Part shown: positions 1-9,894 of the stretch, one piece after another | How positions within the stretch are numbered: position 1 is the first letter of the stretch | Layout: each line of letters begins with the position of its first letter | Assembly (NCBI GenBank): GCA_035457425.1 | Contig: DATIBR010000123.1 | Location: forward strand, 1 to 43,461 | Direction: 5' to 3' | Origin: Terriglobales bacterium | Lineage (GTDB): Bacteria > Acidobacteriota > Terriglobia > Terriglobales > Acidobacteriaceae | DNA: 43,461 nucleotides | Notes under the pieces: generated by a model | The model's input: the letters and a program-made list of their open reading frames with translations, nothing else | What the model was told of the DNA's origin: nothing | Database searches by the model: none | Program-made: the position numbers and the translations under genes

Positions 1-220
1 CGGCGGTGAGCCCGAGCAGGCCCACGACCACGAACGGGAGGTTGGACAGGACGTCGAGGCCGTTGGGGATGCCGAGCAGCGTGCGCCGGTCGGCGAACTG
101 ATGGAAGGCGGGGTCCTGATGGATCGGCGGCACGAGCAGGAACACGCCGGCCACGACGAGACCCGCGGCGCCCGCCAGCGCGCCCGGCCCGATTCCCCGT
201 GAACCCGTCTTCATCCCCAT
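1..220 (-). CDS. Ceramidase-like membrane protein, N-terminal part (cut by window edge)
   Basis: Reading on the minus strand from ATG at 220 (a second ATG lies at 214), about 73 residues remain before the window edge. They show a short basic start, a hydrophobic helix (GALAGAAGLVVAGVFLLVPP), then FADRRTLLGIPNGLDVLSNL and a second hydrophobic stretch. From memory, the FADxRTLLGIPN-xx-xVxSNLPF pattern is typical of bacterial members of the alkaline ceramidase-like family, multi-pass membrane proteins with possible hydrolase activity on lipid amides. The metal-binding His residues of the family would lie outside the window. The gene is divergent from the one starting at 281, and the 60-base gap must hold both promoters. 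The family assignment is fairly good; the substrate is unknown. Confidence 0.6.
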   Translation of the reverse strand, partial: MGMKTGSRGIGPGALAGAAGLVVAGVFLLVPPIHQDPAFHQFADRRTLLGIPNGLDVLSNLPFVVVGLLGLTA

Positions 221-247
221 CTCACGCGGACCTCTCCGTCCCCCGGG

Positions 248-253
248 TATCAT
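248..253 (+). promoter_or_regulatory. Putative -10 element (TATCAT) for the DUF5661 gene
   Basis: TATCAT lies 27 bases before the ATG at 281 in the divergent gap. A GAGG Shine-Dalgarno sequence follows at about 271-274. No clear -35 element is visible. This is inferred from pattern only. Confidence 0.35.
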
Positions 254-280
254 GACGCGGGCCCATCAACGAGGCGACCC

Positions 281-529
281 ATGAACCGCTTCACCCGCAC
301 CGATGCACTGCACATCGGCACCCAGCTCGGGATCGACTGGCGGCGCGTGGACGTGGATGAGTTCACCGCCGGCCTGAACGTCGAGCTCGAGCACGGGCAG
401 CGCGATCCGGCGACCGACGTGACGCACGACGACCCGCTCGTCACCGGGAAGATCGCCCTGGCACACCTGAACGAGCTACCCGACTACTACACGCGGCTGG
501 CCAGGATCGAAGCGGAAGCGGTCTCGTAG
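281..529 (+). CDS. DUF5661 family small protein
   Basis: An 82-residue soluble, acidic protein. The C-terminal half reads VELEHGQRDPATDVTHDDP followed by TGKIALAHLNELPDYYTRL, which I recognise as the DUF5661 signature: a helix-rich small protein whose conserved block mentions Asp/His-rich VTHDDP and a tyrosine pair near the end. Function is unknown. No membrane segment or signal peptide is present. The ATG at 281 follows GAGG at 271-274 at a normal spacing. It is followed 29 bases later by the YyaL-like gene, which seems to have its own start signal, so co-transcription is possible but not required. Confidence 0.75.
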   Translation: MNRFTRTDALHIGTQLGIDWRRVDVDEFTAGLNVELEHGQRDPATDVTHDDPLVTGKIALAHLNELPDYYTRLARIEAEAVS

Positions 530-546
530 CCCCCGCCCCTGCGGGC

Positions 547-552
547 TACATT
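547..552 (+). promoter_or_regulatory. Putative -10 element (TACATT) right before the gene at 559
   Basis: GC-TACATT ends only 6 bases before the ATG at 559 and there is no Shine-Dalgarno sequence, so transcription would begin at or next to the start codon. This is one of a series of TANNNT boxes in this window lying 6-13 bases before ATG codons. Confidence 0.4.
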
Positions 553-558
553 CCCGGC

Positions 559-2673
559 ATGGAGAACCTCCTGGCCGGGGAAGCATCGGCGTACCTCCGC
601 TCGGCGGCGCACCAGCCGGTGCACTGGCTGCCCTGGGGGGACGCGGCGTTCGCCCGCGCCCGCGCCGAAGACAAGCCCATCCTGCTCGATATCGGCGCGG
701 TGTGGTGCCACTGGTGCCACGTGATGGACCGCGAGTCGTACGAGAACCCGAAGCTCGCCGAGCTGATCAACGAGAAGTTCGTCGCCATCAAGGTGGACCG
801 CGACGAGCGCCCCGACGTGGACAGCCGCTACCAGGCGGCGGTGCAGGCCATCAGCGGGCAGGGGGGCTGGCCGCTGACCGTGTTCCTCACGCCGGAAGGC
901 AAACCGTTCTACGGTGGAACGTACTTTCCTCCCGCCGACCACTACGGCCGCCCGGGCTTCGAGCGCGTCCTGCTGGCGATCGCGGACGCCTTCCACAACA
1001 AGCACGACGAGGTGAAGCAGTCGGCCGAGCAGTTGCTCTCGGTGATGTCGCAGGCGGAGACGTTCGCCGGGCGCTCGAAAGATTTTTCGCCGGCGGTCGT
1101 CGACGCCATCGTGCGCTCGGCGGAGAAGATGTACGACGCGCAGAACGGCGGCTTCGGCTCCGCGCCGAAGTTCCCGCATCCGGCGGCGGTCGAGCTGCTG
1201 CTCGACCGCTACGCGCGCGGCGAGACGAAGCTGCGCGACATCCTGATGGGCACGCTGGTGCGCATGGCGCAGGGCGGCGTGTACGACCAGATCGCCGGCG
1301 GCTTCCACCGCTACTCGGTGGACGCGCAGTGGATCGTGCCGCACTTCGAGAAGATGTCGTACGACAACTCGGAGCTGCTGAAGAACTACGTGCACGGCTA
1401 CCAGGCGCTGAACGAGCCGTTCTTCGCAGCGGTCGCGCAGGACATCATCCGCTGGATGGACGCGTGGCTCTCGGACCGGGAGCGCGGCGGATTTTACGGG
1501 TCGCAGGACGCCGACATCTCGCTCGACGACGACGGCGACCATTTCACCTGGACGCTGGCGGAGGCGCAGGAGGTGCTGCGCGGCGACGAGCTGGCGGTCG
1601 CGGCGCTGCGCTACGACATCAACGAGACCGGCGAGATGCATCACAACCCGGCGAAGAACGTCTTGTACGTGGACGCGTCGCTTGACCAGATCGCGGAGAA
1701 GCTGGCGAAGACGCGCGAGCAGGTGGCGGAGATCCTGGAGCGTGCCAAGCAGAAGATGTATGAAGCGAGGACGAAGCGCCCGATCCCGTACATCGACAAG
1801 ACGGTGTACACGAACTGGAACGCGCTGTGCATCTCGGCGTACCTGGGCGCGTCGCGCATCCTCATGCTCGACGACGCGAAGCACTTCGCGCTGCGCTCGC
1901 TCGACCGCATCCTGGCGGAGGCGTGGTCGAACTCGGGCGGGCTCGCGCACGTGGTGGCGTACTCCGATCCGGCGGCGCCGAAGCGGCATGTTCCGGGAAT
2001 GCTGGACGACCACGCGTTCACGGTGAGCGCGTGCCTCGACGCCTACGAGGCGACCGCGGACCTGAGCTACTTCAACTTCGCGCGCAAGATCGCCGGCCGC
2101 ATGGTGGAGAAGTTCTTCGACCCCGTGGGCGGCGGATTCTTCGACACCGCGACGGGCGAGCAGGGCGCGCTCGGCGCGCTCAGCACGCGCCGGAAGCCGT
2201 TCCAGGATTCGCCGACTCCCGCCGGCGACCCGGCGGCGGCCATCGCTCTGCTGCGGCTGCACGCGTACACCAACGAGGCGAGCGATCGGGACAACGCTGA
2301 AGCGACACTTGAGGTATTCGCCGGAATCGCCGAGCAGTACGGCATCTTCGCCGGGACGTACGGGGTGGCGTCGGTGCTGTTCTCGGAGCCGCATACGCTG
2401 GTCGTGGTGATCGGGGAGGACCAGCGCGCGCTGGAACTGGAAGCGGCGGCGCTGGCGCCGTTCGCGTTGAACAAGTCGGTGGTACGGATCGCGCACAACG
2501 AGGTCGTGCCGCAGAACCTGCCGCCGGCGCTGGCGGAAACGGTGGCGAACCTGCCGGCAGTGAAGGAGTCGCGCAGCGTGGCGGTCGTCTGCTCGAACTT
2601 CACGTGCCGCCCGCCGATCGGAGAGCCGGACGAACTGGAGCGGGTGCTGCGGGAGACACTCGCAAGCAGGTAA
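559..2673 (+). CDS. YyaL/Spermatogenesis-associated-20-like thioredoxin-domain protein
   Basis: A 704-residue cytoplasmic protein. The N-terminal 165 residues are the thioredoxin-like domain (old name DUF255): HQPVHWLPWGDAAF, then the redox motif in AVWCHWCHVMDRESY and GQGGWPLTVFLTPEGKPFYGGTYFP. The rest is an (alpha/alpha)6-type barrel related to N-acylglucosamine 2-epimerases, with FPHPAAVELLLDRYARG, VPHFEKMSYDNSELL and KRPIPYIDKTVYTNWNAL as conserved blocks. The length is normal for the family. Members occur in bacteria, archaea and animals (SPATA20); the biochemical role is not established. The two-domain fold is certain. Substrate binding in the barrel is inferred from its fold relatives. 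A GC-rich hairpin follows the stop. Confidence 0.9.
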   Translation: MENLLAGEASAYLRSAAHQPVHWLPWGDAAFARARAEDKPILLDIGAVWCHWCHVMDRESYENPKLAELINEKFVAIKVDRDERPDVDSRYQAAVQAISGQGGWPLTVFLTPEGKPFYGGTYFPPADHYGRPGFERVLLAIADAFHNKHDEVKQSAEQLLSVMSQAETFAGRSKDFSPAVVDAIVRSAEKMYDAQNGGFGSAPKFPHPAAVELLLDRYARGETKLRDILMGTLVRMAQGGVYDQIAGGFHRYSVDAQWIVPHFEKMSYDNSELLKNYVHGYQALNEPFFAAVAQDIIRWMDAWLSDRERGGFYGSQDADISLDDDGDHFTWTLAEAQEVLRGDELAVAALRYDINETGEMHHNPAKNVLYVDASLDQIAEKLAKTREQVAEILERAKQKMYEARTKRPIPYIDKTVYTNWNALCISAYLGASRILMLDDAKHFALRSLDRILAEAWSNSGGLAHVVAYSDPAAPKRHVPGMLDDHAFTVSACLDAYEATADLSYFNFARKIAGRMVEKFFDPVGGGFFDTATGEQGALGALSTRRKPFQDSPTPAGDPAAAIALLRLHAYTNEASDRDNAEATLEVFAGIAEQYGIFAGTYGVASVLFSEPHTLVVVIGEDQRALELEAAALAPFALNKSVVRIAHNEVVPQNLPPALAETVANLPAVKESRSVAVVCSNFTCRPPIGEPDELERVLRETLASR

Positions 2674-2685
2674 GTCAAAGTCAAA

Positions 2686-2710
2686 GGCCGCGGCCGAGGG
2701 CGGCCGCGCC
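2686..2710 (+). terminator. GC-rich palindrome after the YyaL-like gene
   Basis: GGCCGC (2686-2691) can pair with GCGGCC (2699-2704), giving a strong hairpin 12 bases after the stop at 2673. It has no T tract, so it is either a weak terminator or one of the dispersed palindromes of this genome. A second small inverted repeat, GTGAC/GTCAC, lies at 2723-2736. Confidence 0.35.
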
Positions 2711-2805
2711 ACAGAGAACCCAGGTGACGGCGGTCACTGCGGCACGCTGACAAGTTCTGCATCCTCGATGATGGCGAACCATCGAATCTCCCAGGAGAAG
2801 CCATC

Positions 2806-3303
2806 ATGACGACAGCGACCCAACATACCTTCCGCACGAACATCGACATCCCCGAGAAGCAGCGGCACGAGATCATCGAGCTTCTGAACCAGCGGCTGGC
2901 GGACGCCGCGGACCTGAAGTCGCAGACCAAGTACGCGCACTGGAACGTGAAGGGCATGCACTTCCAGCAGTTGCACGAGCTGTTCGACGAGATCGCGGCG
3001 CACCTCGAGGCGCACACCGACCTGATCGCCGAGCGCATCACGGCGCTGGGCGGGGTGGCGCGCGGCACGGTGCGCCAGGCGGCGGCGGATTCGAACCTGC
3101 CGGAGTACCAGCTCGAGGCGGTGGACGGCGAGGAACACGTCTCGGCACTGGTGACGCGGCTGGGCAAGTTCGCGAACGAGATCCGCGCGGGCATCGACGC
3201 GGCCGACCGCCAGAACGACAAGGCGACCGCCGACCTGCTGACCGAGGTCGTGCGCGAGGCCGACAAGGACCTGTGGTTCCTCGAGGCGCACCTGCAGCAC
3301 TAG
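2806..3303 (+). CDS. dps: Dps-type ferritin (DNA-binding protein from starved cells)
   Basis: A 165-residue four-helix ferritin-like protein. The intersubunit ferroxidase ligands are all present with canonical spacing: His45 (in KYAHWNVKGMHF), His57, Asp72 and Glu76. The length is normal for Dps. Members form 12-subunit shells that oxidise Fe(II) with hydrogen peroxide and store the iron, protecting DNA in stress. The N-terminus (MTTATQHTFRTN) is short and has no lysine-rich tail, so direct DNA binding is uncertain. The ATG at 2806 has GGAGA at about 2793. The gene stands alone, flanked by palindromes, with a GNRA-loop hairpin 57 bases after its stop. Confidence 0.93.
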   Translation: MTTATQHTFRTNIDIPEKQRHEIIELLNQRLADAADLKSQTKYAHWNVKGMHFQQLHELFDEIAAHLEAHTDLIAERITALGGVARGTVRQAAADSNLPEYQLEAVDGEEHVSALVTRLGKFANEIRAGIDAADRQNDKATADLLTEVVREADKDLWFLEAHLQH

Positions 3304-3360
3304 ATGAAAACAGGAGGAGAGGAGGAGAGGAGGAATTCTCTTCTTCTTTTTCCGGATCAT

Positions 3361-3386
3361 GCGCCGGCGAAAGCCGGCGCTTTGTT
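3361..3386 (+). terminator. Hairpin with GAAA tetraloop and T-rich tail after dps
   Basis: GCGCCGGC (3361-3368), a GAAA loop and GCCGGCGC (3373-3380) form a perfect 8-bp stem, followed by TTTGTT. A probable intrinsic terminator for dps. Confidence 0.7.
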
Positions 3387-3389
3387 CTT

Positions 3390-3627
3390 GTGCCGTCGGC
3401 GAAAGCCGACTCGCAGTCTCACTGCGCATGCTCCCAGGGCTTACGCCCTGGGCTAACGAATACCGTCCTTCGGACTGGCTTCGTTGCGCCTGCGGCTCGC
3501 TTCCCGGAGCCAGCGTTCGTCGCACACCGAGGTTCAGTTCCGCGCAGCGGGACGGCATTCGTTAGCCCAGCACGTCAGTGCCGGGTGCGAAGCAGGGAGA
3601 AGATGAGTCGGCTTTAGCCGACGGCAC
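3390..3627. repeat. Nested inverted-repeat element between dps and acs
   Basis: The outer arms are 3390-3412 and 3605-3627 (23 bases, one mismatch), and each arm is itself a small hairpin (GTCGGC-GAAA-GCCGAC on the left). The inner arms are 3448-3460 and 3558-3570 (13 bases, perfect; CTGGGCTAACGAA and its complement). Two further hairpins lie inside, at 3433-3452 (CCCAGGGC-TTAC-GCCCTGGG) and 3465-3475. The interval holds no gene. The frame upstream of acs runs open through the right arm, but this is incidental. It resembles the REP/MITE-like palindromic repeats common in acidobacterial intergenic DNA. Confidence 0.7.
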
Positions 3628-3635
3628 GCCTCCGA

Positions 3636-3641
3636 TAGAAT
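3636..3641 (+). promoter_or_regulatory. Putative -10 element (TAGAAT) for acs
   Basis: TAGAAT lies 23 bases before the GTG start at 3665, just outside the right arm of the repeat element. The Shine-Dalgarno GGAGGG at 3655-3660 follows. The -35 region would lie inside the repeat arm. Confidence 0.4.
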
Positions 3642-3664
3642 GCTGCCCTTGCCCGGAGGGACCT

Positions 3665-5616
<1,952 letters not shown>

Positions 5617-5620
<4 letters not shown>

Positions 5621-6915
5621 TAGGCTTCGTCGAGCACTTCGAGGACGTGCTTGACCTCGAGGTTGAGCCCGCGGCGCGCGGCGCCGGCGCGCAGTTGCAG
5701 CATGCAGCCGGTGTTCGCGGTCACCACCACGTCCACGCCGGTCGAAGCGACGTCGTCCATCTTCGAATCCAGGATCTGCATGGAGAGCTCGTGCTCGGTG
5801 ACGTTGTAGACGCCGGCCGAGCCGCAGCAGTGATCGGGGTGCTGCATCTCGATGAGCTGCATCCCCGCCTGCTTCAGCAGGTCGCGCGGAGCCGAGCGGA
5901 CCTTCTGCGCGTGCGCGAGGTGGCAGGGATCCTGGTAGGTGACGCGCCCGGGAACCGAGCGGCTGGGCGCGCGCAGGCCGATCTCGGCGAGGTATTCCGT
6001 CACGTCGCGCACCTTGGACGCAAACCGGCGCGCGTCGTCGTGGTGCTCCGGATCGTCGGCGAGCAGGTTCGCGTAGTCCTTCATCGTGGAGCCGCATCCC
6101 GCTGAACTGGTGAGGATGGCGTCGACGCTCCCATCATCGAGGAAAGCGCGCAGGTTGCGGCGGGCGAGCGTGCGCGCGTCGTCGAGGCGTCCGGCGTGCG
6201 CGTGCAGCGCGCCGCAACACCCCTGGGTGGCCGGCAGGAGGACCTCCAGGCCATTCGCCTGCAGCACGCGAATGGTCGCCTGGTTCAGGTCGTCGAAGGC
6301 GACGCTCCCGATGCATCCCGCAAGCAGCGCAACGCGGCCGCGCGGGGTGCCCTTGGGCGGGAAGATGTGGCCGAGTCCCTGAAAGGTGAAGCTGTCGCTG
6401 ACGGCGGGCGCCAACTTTTCGATCTCTTCGACGCCCAGGAACCTCAGCACGCCCGACGAGCGCGCGACCTTAGCGAGCGGCGAGCGCTGGTACCAGCGCA
6501 GGCGCCTGGCCCACAATGCAAGCTTCCGGTAGTCCGCGAGCAGGCGCCCGTAAACGAAGTCGCGGATGCGGCGCGCGAGCCACGGCCGGCGGTAGTGCTG
6601 CTCGATCTGCGCGCGGGCGCGCTCGACGATGTGCCCGTACTGCACGCCCGACGGGCAGGCGGTCTGGCAGGCGAGGCACCCGAGGCAGCGGTCGATGTGC
6701 GTGACGAACGAGTCGCCGATGGGCAAGCGGCCGTCGTCGGCCAGGAGCACCTGGTAGATGCGGCCGCGCGGCGAATCCATCTCGGTGCCGAGCACGCGGT
6801 ACGTGGGGCACTGCTGCAGGCACAGCCCGCAGTGGACGCAGGTGGAGTAGAGCTCCCACGTAGGGCGGTCGTGGGCGGAGAAGTTGGACTGCTCGGGTTG
6901 GCGCGCGATCGGCAT
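5617..6915 (-). CDS. glcF: Glycolate oxidase iron-sulfur subunit
   Basis: A 432-residue protein with two [4Fe-4S] ferredoxin clusters, Cys26-x2-Cys29-x2-Cys32-x3-Cys36 ([12 protein letters not shown]) and Cys77-x2-Cys80-x2-Cys83-x3-Cys87 ([12 protein letters not shown]), followed by two CCG domains with [10 protein letters not shown] and [10 protein letters not shown]. This is the layout of GlcF, which carries electrons from the GlcD flavin to the respiratory quinone pool. It is the last gene of glcD-glcE-glcF on the minus strand. It starts 98 bases after glcE, across an AT-rich octamer array, and has no visible Shine-Dalgarno sequence. Lactate or another 2-hydroxy acid is possible as a substrate, since these complexes are related. 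Confidence 0.93.
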
Positions 6916-7013
6916 TTGTTAATTTGTTAACTTGTCAATTTGTCAATTCGCGGCGACTGTCGTCCTTTGCTCCACCAATCAACAAGTTAACCAGTTACCC
7001 AGCTAACCAATCG
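6916..7013. repeat. AT-rich degenerate octamer arrays between glcE and glcF
   Basis: Read on the minus strand, about four 8-base units (of the type GGTTAACT) follow the glcE stop, then a GC-rich centre, then about four units (ATTGACAA, ATTGACAA, GTTAACAA, ATTAACAA) directly before the glcF ATG. The second array is roughly the inverted form of the first. The composition differs sharply from the surrounding DNA. No gene is present. Confidence 0.6.
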
Positions 7014-8390
7014 TCAGACCAGGAATCTCCCTCGATTCAAGATGTCACCGGCATCCATCGCGCGCTTGACTGCCAGCATCATGGAGCGGTCGGTCGGCGT
7101 CGAGCCCCAGACGTCGAAATGCTCCTTGGCTTCGATGGGACACTGCAGGACGTAGGCGCTGCCGTCGTGCGGAAGCGCGGCGCGGATCGCGGAGGCGGCG
7201 TTGGCGTACTGCATCGCCGACGGCGGGTCGACGGAGAGCGGGATCAGCGCGACGAGGAGCGAGCCGGCGCCGGCGCGTCCCAGCGTGGCGCAGAGGCAGT
7301 TCTGCTCGACCGCCGCGTGCTCGGCGCCGGCAAGCGCATGCGCGAGGCCCGCGGGCGGCAGGTTGAGCTGCATCAGCATGGCGTTGCGATGGCGCGTGGC
7401 GACGTTGGCATGGAAGTCGCGCAGGCCGCTCCAGAACTCGTCCTCTTCCCTGCCGGTCAGCTCGCGCGCGTCGCCCAGCTCGCGGCGATAGCGGGCGAGC
7501 ACGGCGTCGGAACCGGAGGCGGTCAGCGCGAGGCGCCAGGCGGTCTCGTGCGCGGGCACGGGCGCCGGCGGGTGGTAGTGGTCGGGATCACGAGGGTCCC
7601 CGTGCGGCACGATGTACTCGGTCGCGCGCGGCGAGATGATCTCCAGCCGGATGGGCGTGAGCGCGGATCGCACGATGCGGTCACGAAAAGCGGCCGCTTC
7701 GGTGAGCGACGCGAACCGCGCGACGTAGGTCGCGGTCTGGCGTGGGCCCGGGAAGACCTTGAAGCTCGCGCCGGTGATGACCGCGAGTGTCCCGAAGCTG
7801 CCGATCATCAGCTTCATCAGGTCGAAGCCGGCGACGTTCTTGACGACGCGCCCACCGCCCTTGCCGACGACTCCGTCGCCGGTGACGAAGTGGATGCCGA
7901 TGCAGAAATCGCGCAGGCTGCCGTAGCCGTGGCGCAGCGGCGCCGAGGCGTTGGTCGCGAGCAGGCCGCCGATGGTGGCGCGCTCGGCGAAGGCGACGTC
8001 GAGCGGCAGGAACTGGTGGTGCTGGGTGAGTTGCGCGGCGACGGAAGCGAGCGTGGCGCCCGCGCCGACGCCGAACGTCAGGTCGCCCGGGTCGTAGTGG
8101 ATGAGCGCGGAGAGGCGCGAGGTGTCGAGCAGGAATTCCGCGCGCTCGGGCGGATCGCCGACCTGCTGCTGCGTGAAGCCGCCGGCGATGGCGACCGCGA
8201 GCCGCCGCTCCGCCGCTTTGCGCAGCACCGCCGCGACCTCTTCCGCGGAACCGGGCGAGACCCTGATCGCGGGCTGCGTGCCCTGGATGTCGTAGCGCAG
8301 GAGCGTGGGCACGTCTTCGATGAGGTGTGCTTCGCCGACGATGGCGGCGAGTTCCGAGAAGACGCTGGTATCGGCGGCGGCGGCGCTCAT
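7014..8390 (-). CDS. glcE: Glycolate oxidase FAD-binding subunit
   Basis: A 458-residue FAD_binding_4 protein. Near the start, RVSPGSAEEVAAVLRKAAE is followed by AIAGGFTQQQVGDP, where the usual glycine-rich PP-loop of GlcD is looser, as in GlcE. TIGGLLATNASAPLRHGYGS and GRVVKNVAGFDLMKLMIGSF are typical GlcE blocks. GlcE is required for glycolate oxidase activity together with GlcD and GlcF; its exact electron role is less clear. I chose the ATG at 8390 over an upstream one because it overlaps the glcD stop in ATGA (8390-8387), a classic coupled start. Confidence 0.9.
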   Translation of the reverse strand: MSAAAADTSVFSELAAIVGEAHLIEDVPTLLRYDIQGTQPAIRVSPGSAEEVAAVLRKAAERRLAVAIAGGFTQQQVGDPPERAEFLLDTSRLSALIHYDPGDLTFGVGAGATLASVAAQLTQHHQFLPLDVAFAERATIGGLLATNASAPLRHGYGSLRDFCIGIHFVTGDGVVGKGGGRVVKNVAGFDLMKLMIGSFGTLAVITGASFKVFPGPRQTATYVARFASLTEAAAFRDRIVRSALTPIRLEIISPRATEYIVPHGDPRDPDHYHPPAPVPAHETAWRLALTASGSDAVLARYRRELGDARELTGREEDEFWSGLRDFHANVATRHRNAMLMQLNLPPAGLAHALAGAEHAAVEQNCLCATLGRAGAGSLLVALIPLSVDPPSAMQYANAASAIRAALPHDGSAYVLQCPIEAKEHFDVWGSTPTDRSMMLAVKRAMDAGDILNRGRFLV

Positions 8391-9817
8391 GAGTCCAGTC
8401 CGGCGGCGGGATGCCGCGCCGCGTCGGTCTCGCGGCAACTGCGCGCCATGGGAAATATTTTTTGCGGATTGAGGAGCGCGTTGGGATTGAAGGCGTCGTG
8501 CAGGCGCTGCATGACGTCGAGGTCGGACGCGGCGAACATGAGCGGCAGGATCTCGCTCTTCTCCATGCCGACGCCGTGCTCGCCGGTGATGGAGCCGCCG
8601 ACGGAGAGGCAGTACTCGAGGATCTGGCGGCCGGCGACGCGGGTGCGCTCGAGCTGGTCGTGGTCGCGGGCGTCGAACAGGATGAGCGGGTGCAGGTTGC
8701 CGTCGCCGGCGTGGAAAACGTTGCCGATGGTCAAGCGCTGCTGCGCGGCGATCTCGGCGATGCGGCGGAGGGTGTCGGGAATGCGCGTGCGCGGGATGAC
8801 GCCGTCCTGCGTGTAGTACGAGGGCGAGACGCGGCCGATGGCGCCGAAGGCATTCTTGCGGCCGGCCCAGAGGCGCTGTCGCTCGGCTTCGTCCTTCGCG
8901 ACGCGGGTCTCGCGCGCGAGGCGGTCGCAGACCGCGACCACCGCGGCCTTCTGGCCGTCGACGGCTTCGCGCATGCCCTCGAGCTCGATGAGCAAGACCG
9001 CGCCGGCGTCGAGTGGATATCCGGCGTGCACGGCTTCCTCGACCGTGCGCAGCGTCCAGCCGTCGAGCAGCTCGAGCGCCGCGGGCGTGATGCCCGCGGC
9101 GGTGAGCGCGACGACGGTCTGCGCAGCGGCGTCGACGGAGTCGAAGATGGCGAGCAGCGTGGCGACGGCTTCCGGCAGCCGCGTGAGCTTCACGGTGATG
9201 GCGGTAGCGATACCGAGCGTCCCTTCCGAGCCGACGAAGAAGCCGGTGAGGTCGTAGCCGAGGGTCTCGGCGGACTTGCCGCCGAAGTTCACGACGCGGC
9301 CGTCGGCGAGCACGACCTCAAGGCCAGTCACGTGGTTCACCGTCACGCCGTAGGCCAGCGTGTGCGGGCCACCCGAATTTTCCGCCACGTTGCCGCCGAT
9401 GGTGCAGGCCTTCTGGCTGGAGGGGTCGGGCGCGAAGTAGAGGCCGTGTTTCGCCATCGCCTGCGACAGCTCCCAGTTGACGAGGCCGGGCTGCACGACG
9501 GCGCGCTGGTTGGCGACGTCGACCTCGAGGATCCTGTTCATCCGCGAGAAGCCGAGGATGACGCCGCCGGTGCGCGCGAGGGCGCCGCCGCTTAATCCGG
9601 TGCCGGCGCCGCGCGGAACGATGGGCACCTTCTCCTTCGCGCAGAGCCGGACGATGCGCGAGACCTGCTCGGTGGTGGTCGGGAAGGCGACGGCCTGGGG
9701 CAGGGCGCGCTGCACGCCGCCGTCGTATTCGTAGAGCATCAGGTCGGCGCGGTCGGAGAGGACGGCGTCCTTCCCGACGATCTTCTTCAGCCGCCGGGCG
9801 ATGGAGAACAGGGCCAT
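8387..9817 (-). CDS. glcD: Glycolate oxidase catalytic FAD subunit
   Basis: A 476-residue VAO-type flavoprotein. The FAD_binding_4 domain (about 40-220) includes PRGAGTGLSGGALARTGGV (phosphate loop), CTIGGNVAENSGGPHTLAYG and GLEVVLADGRVVNFGGK. The FAD-oxidase C-terminal domain holds DGVIPRTRIPDTL, IGNVFHAGDGNLHPLILFD (metal/substrate His residues) and GSITGEHGVGMEK. It oxidises glycolate to glyoxylate at the membrane. First gene of the operon, with a probable extended -10 (TGTAGAAT) upstream. A D-lactate dehydrogenase role cannot be excluded from sequence alone, but the glcE and glcF neighbours favour glycolate. Confidence 0.93.
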   Translation of the reverse strand: MALFSIARRLKKIVGKDAVLSDRADLMLYEYDGGVQRALPQAVAFPTTTEQVSRIVRLCAKEKVPIVPRGAGTGLSGGALARTGGVILGFSRMNRILEVDVANQRAVVQPGLVNWELSQAMAKHGLYFAPDPSSQKACTIGGNVAENSGGPHTLAYGVTVNHVTGLEVVLADGRVVNFGGKSAETLGYDLTGFFVGSEGTLGIATAITVKLTRLPEAVATLLAIFDSVDAAAQTVVALTAAGITPAALELLDGWTLRTVEEAVHAGYPLDAGAVLLIELEGMREAVDGQKAAVVAVCDRLARETRVAKDEAERQRLWAGRKNAFGAIGRVSPSYYTQDGVIPRTRIPDTLRRIAEIAAQQRLTIGNVFHAGDGNLHPLILFDARDHDQLERTRVAGRQILEYCLSVGGSITGEHGVGMEKSEILPLMFAASDLDVMQRLHDAFNPNALLNPQKIFPMARSCRETDAARHPAAGLDS

Positions 9818-9835
9818 GGGGGATGAGTGGGCGGG

Positions 9836-9843
9836 ATTCTACA
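9836..9843 (-). promoter_or_regulatory. Putative extended -10 (TGTAGAAT) for the glcDEF operon
   Basis: On the minus strand TGTAGAAT ends 18 bases before the glcD ATG at 9817. No -35 box is seen at the normal distance, which fits an extended -10 promoter. Confidence 0.45.
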
Positions 9844-9845
9844 CT

Positions 9846-9874
9846 GAAAAACAAGCGCCGGCGGGATGGCCGGC
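9846..9874 (-). terminator. Intrinsic terminator of the CBS-domain gene
   Basis: On the minus strand GCCGGC (9874-9869), a 6-base loop and GCCGGC (9862-9857) are followed by GCTTGTTTTTC. It lies 21 bases after the stop at 9895 and just upstream of the glcD promoter. Confidence 0.6.
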
Positions 9875-9894
9875 GGCCCGCCAGGAACGGCCGA

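Noticed and set aside
487-2712. Long open frames antisense to real genes, e.g. 741 codons on the minus strand here and others opposite acs, otsBA and the kinases
   Set aside because: High-GC codon usage leaves antisense frames open. Their translations are Arg/Ala/His-rich without any domain, and the opposite strand codes well-known proteins.
3578-3664. Upstream in-frame start for acs at 3578
   Set aside because: It would translate the right arm of the repeat element; the GTG at 3665 has a good Shine-Dalgarno sequence and gives the usual length.
3304-3664. CRISPR array or tRNA in the repeat-rich gap
   Set aside because: The repeats are inverted, not regularly spaced direct repeats, and no cloverleaf fits.
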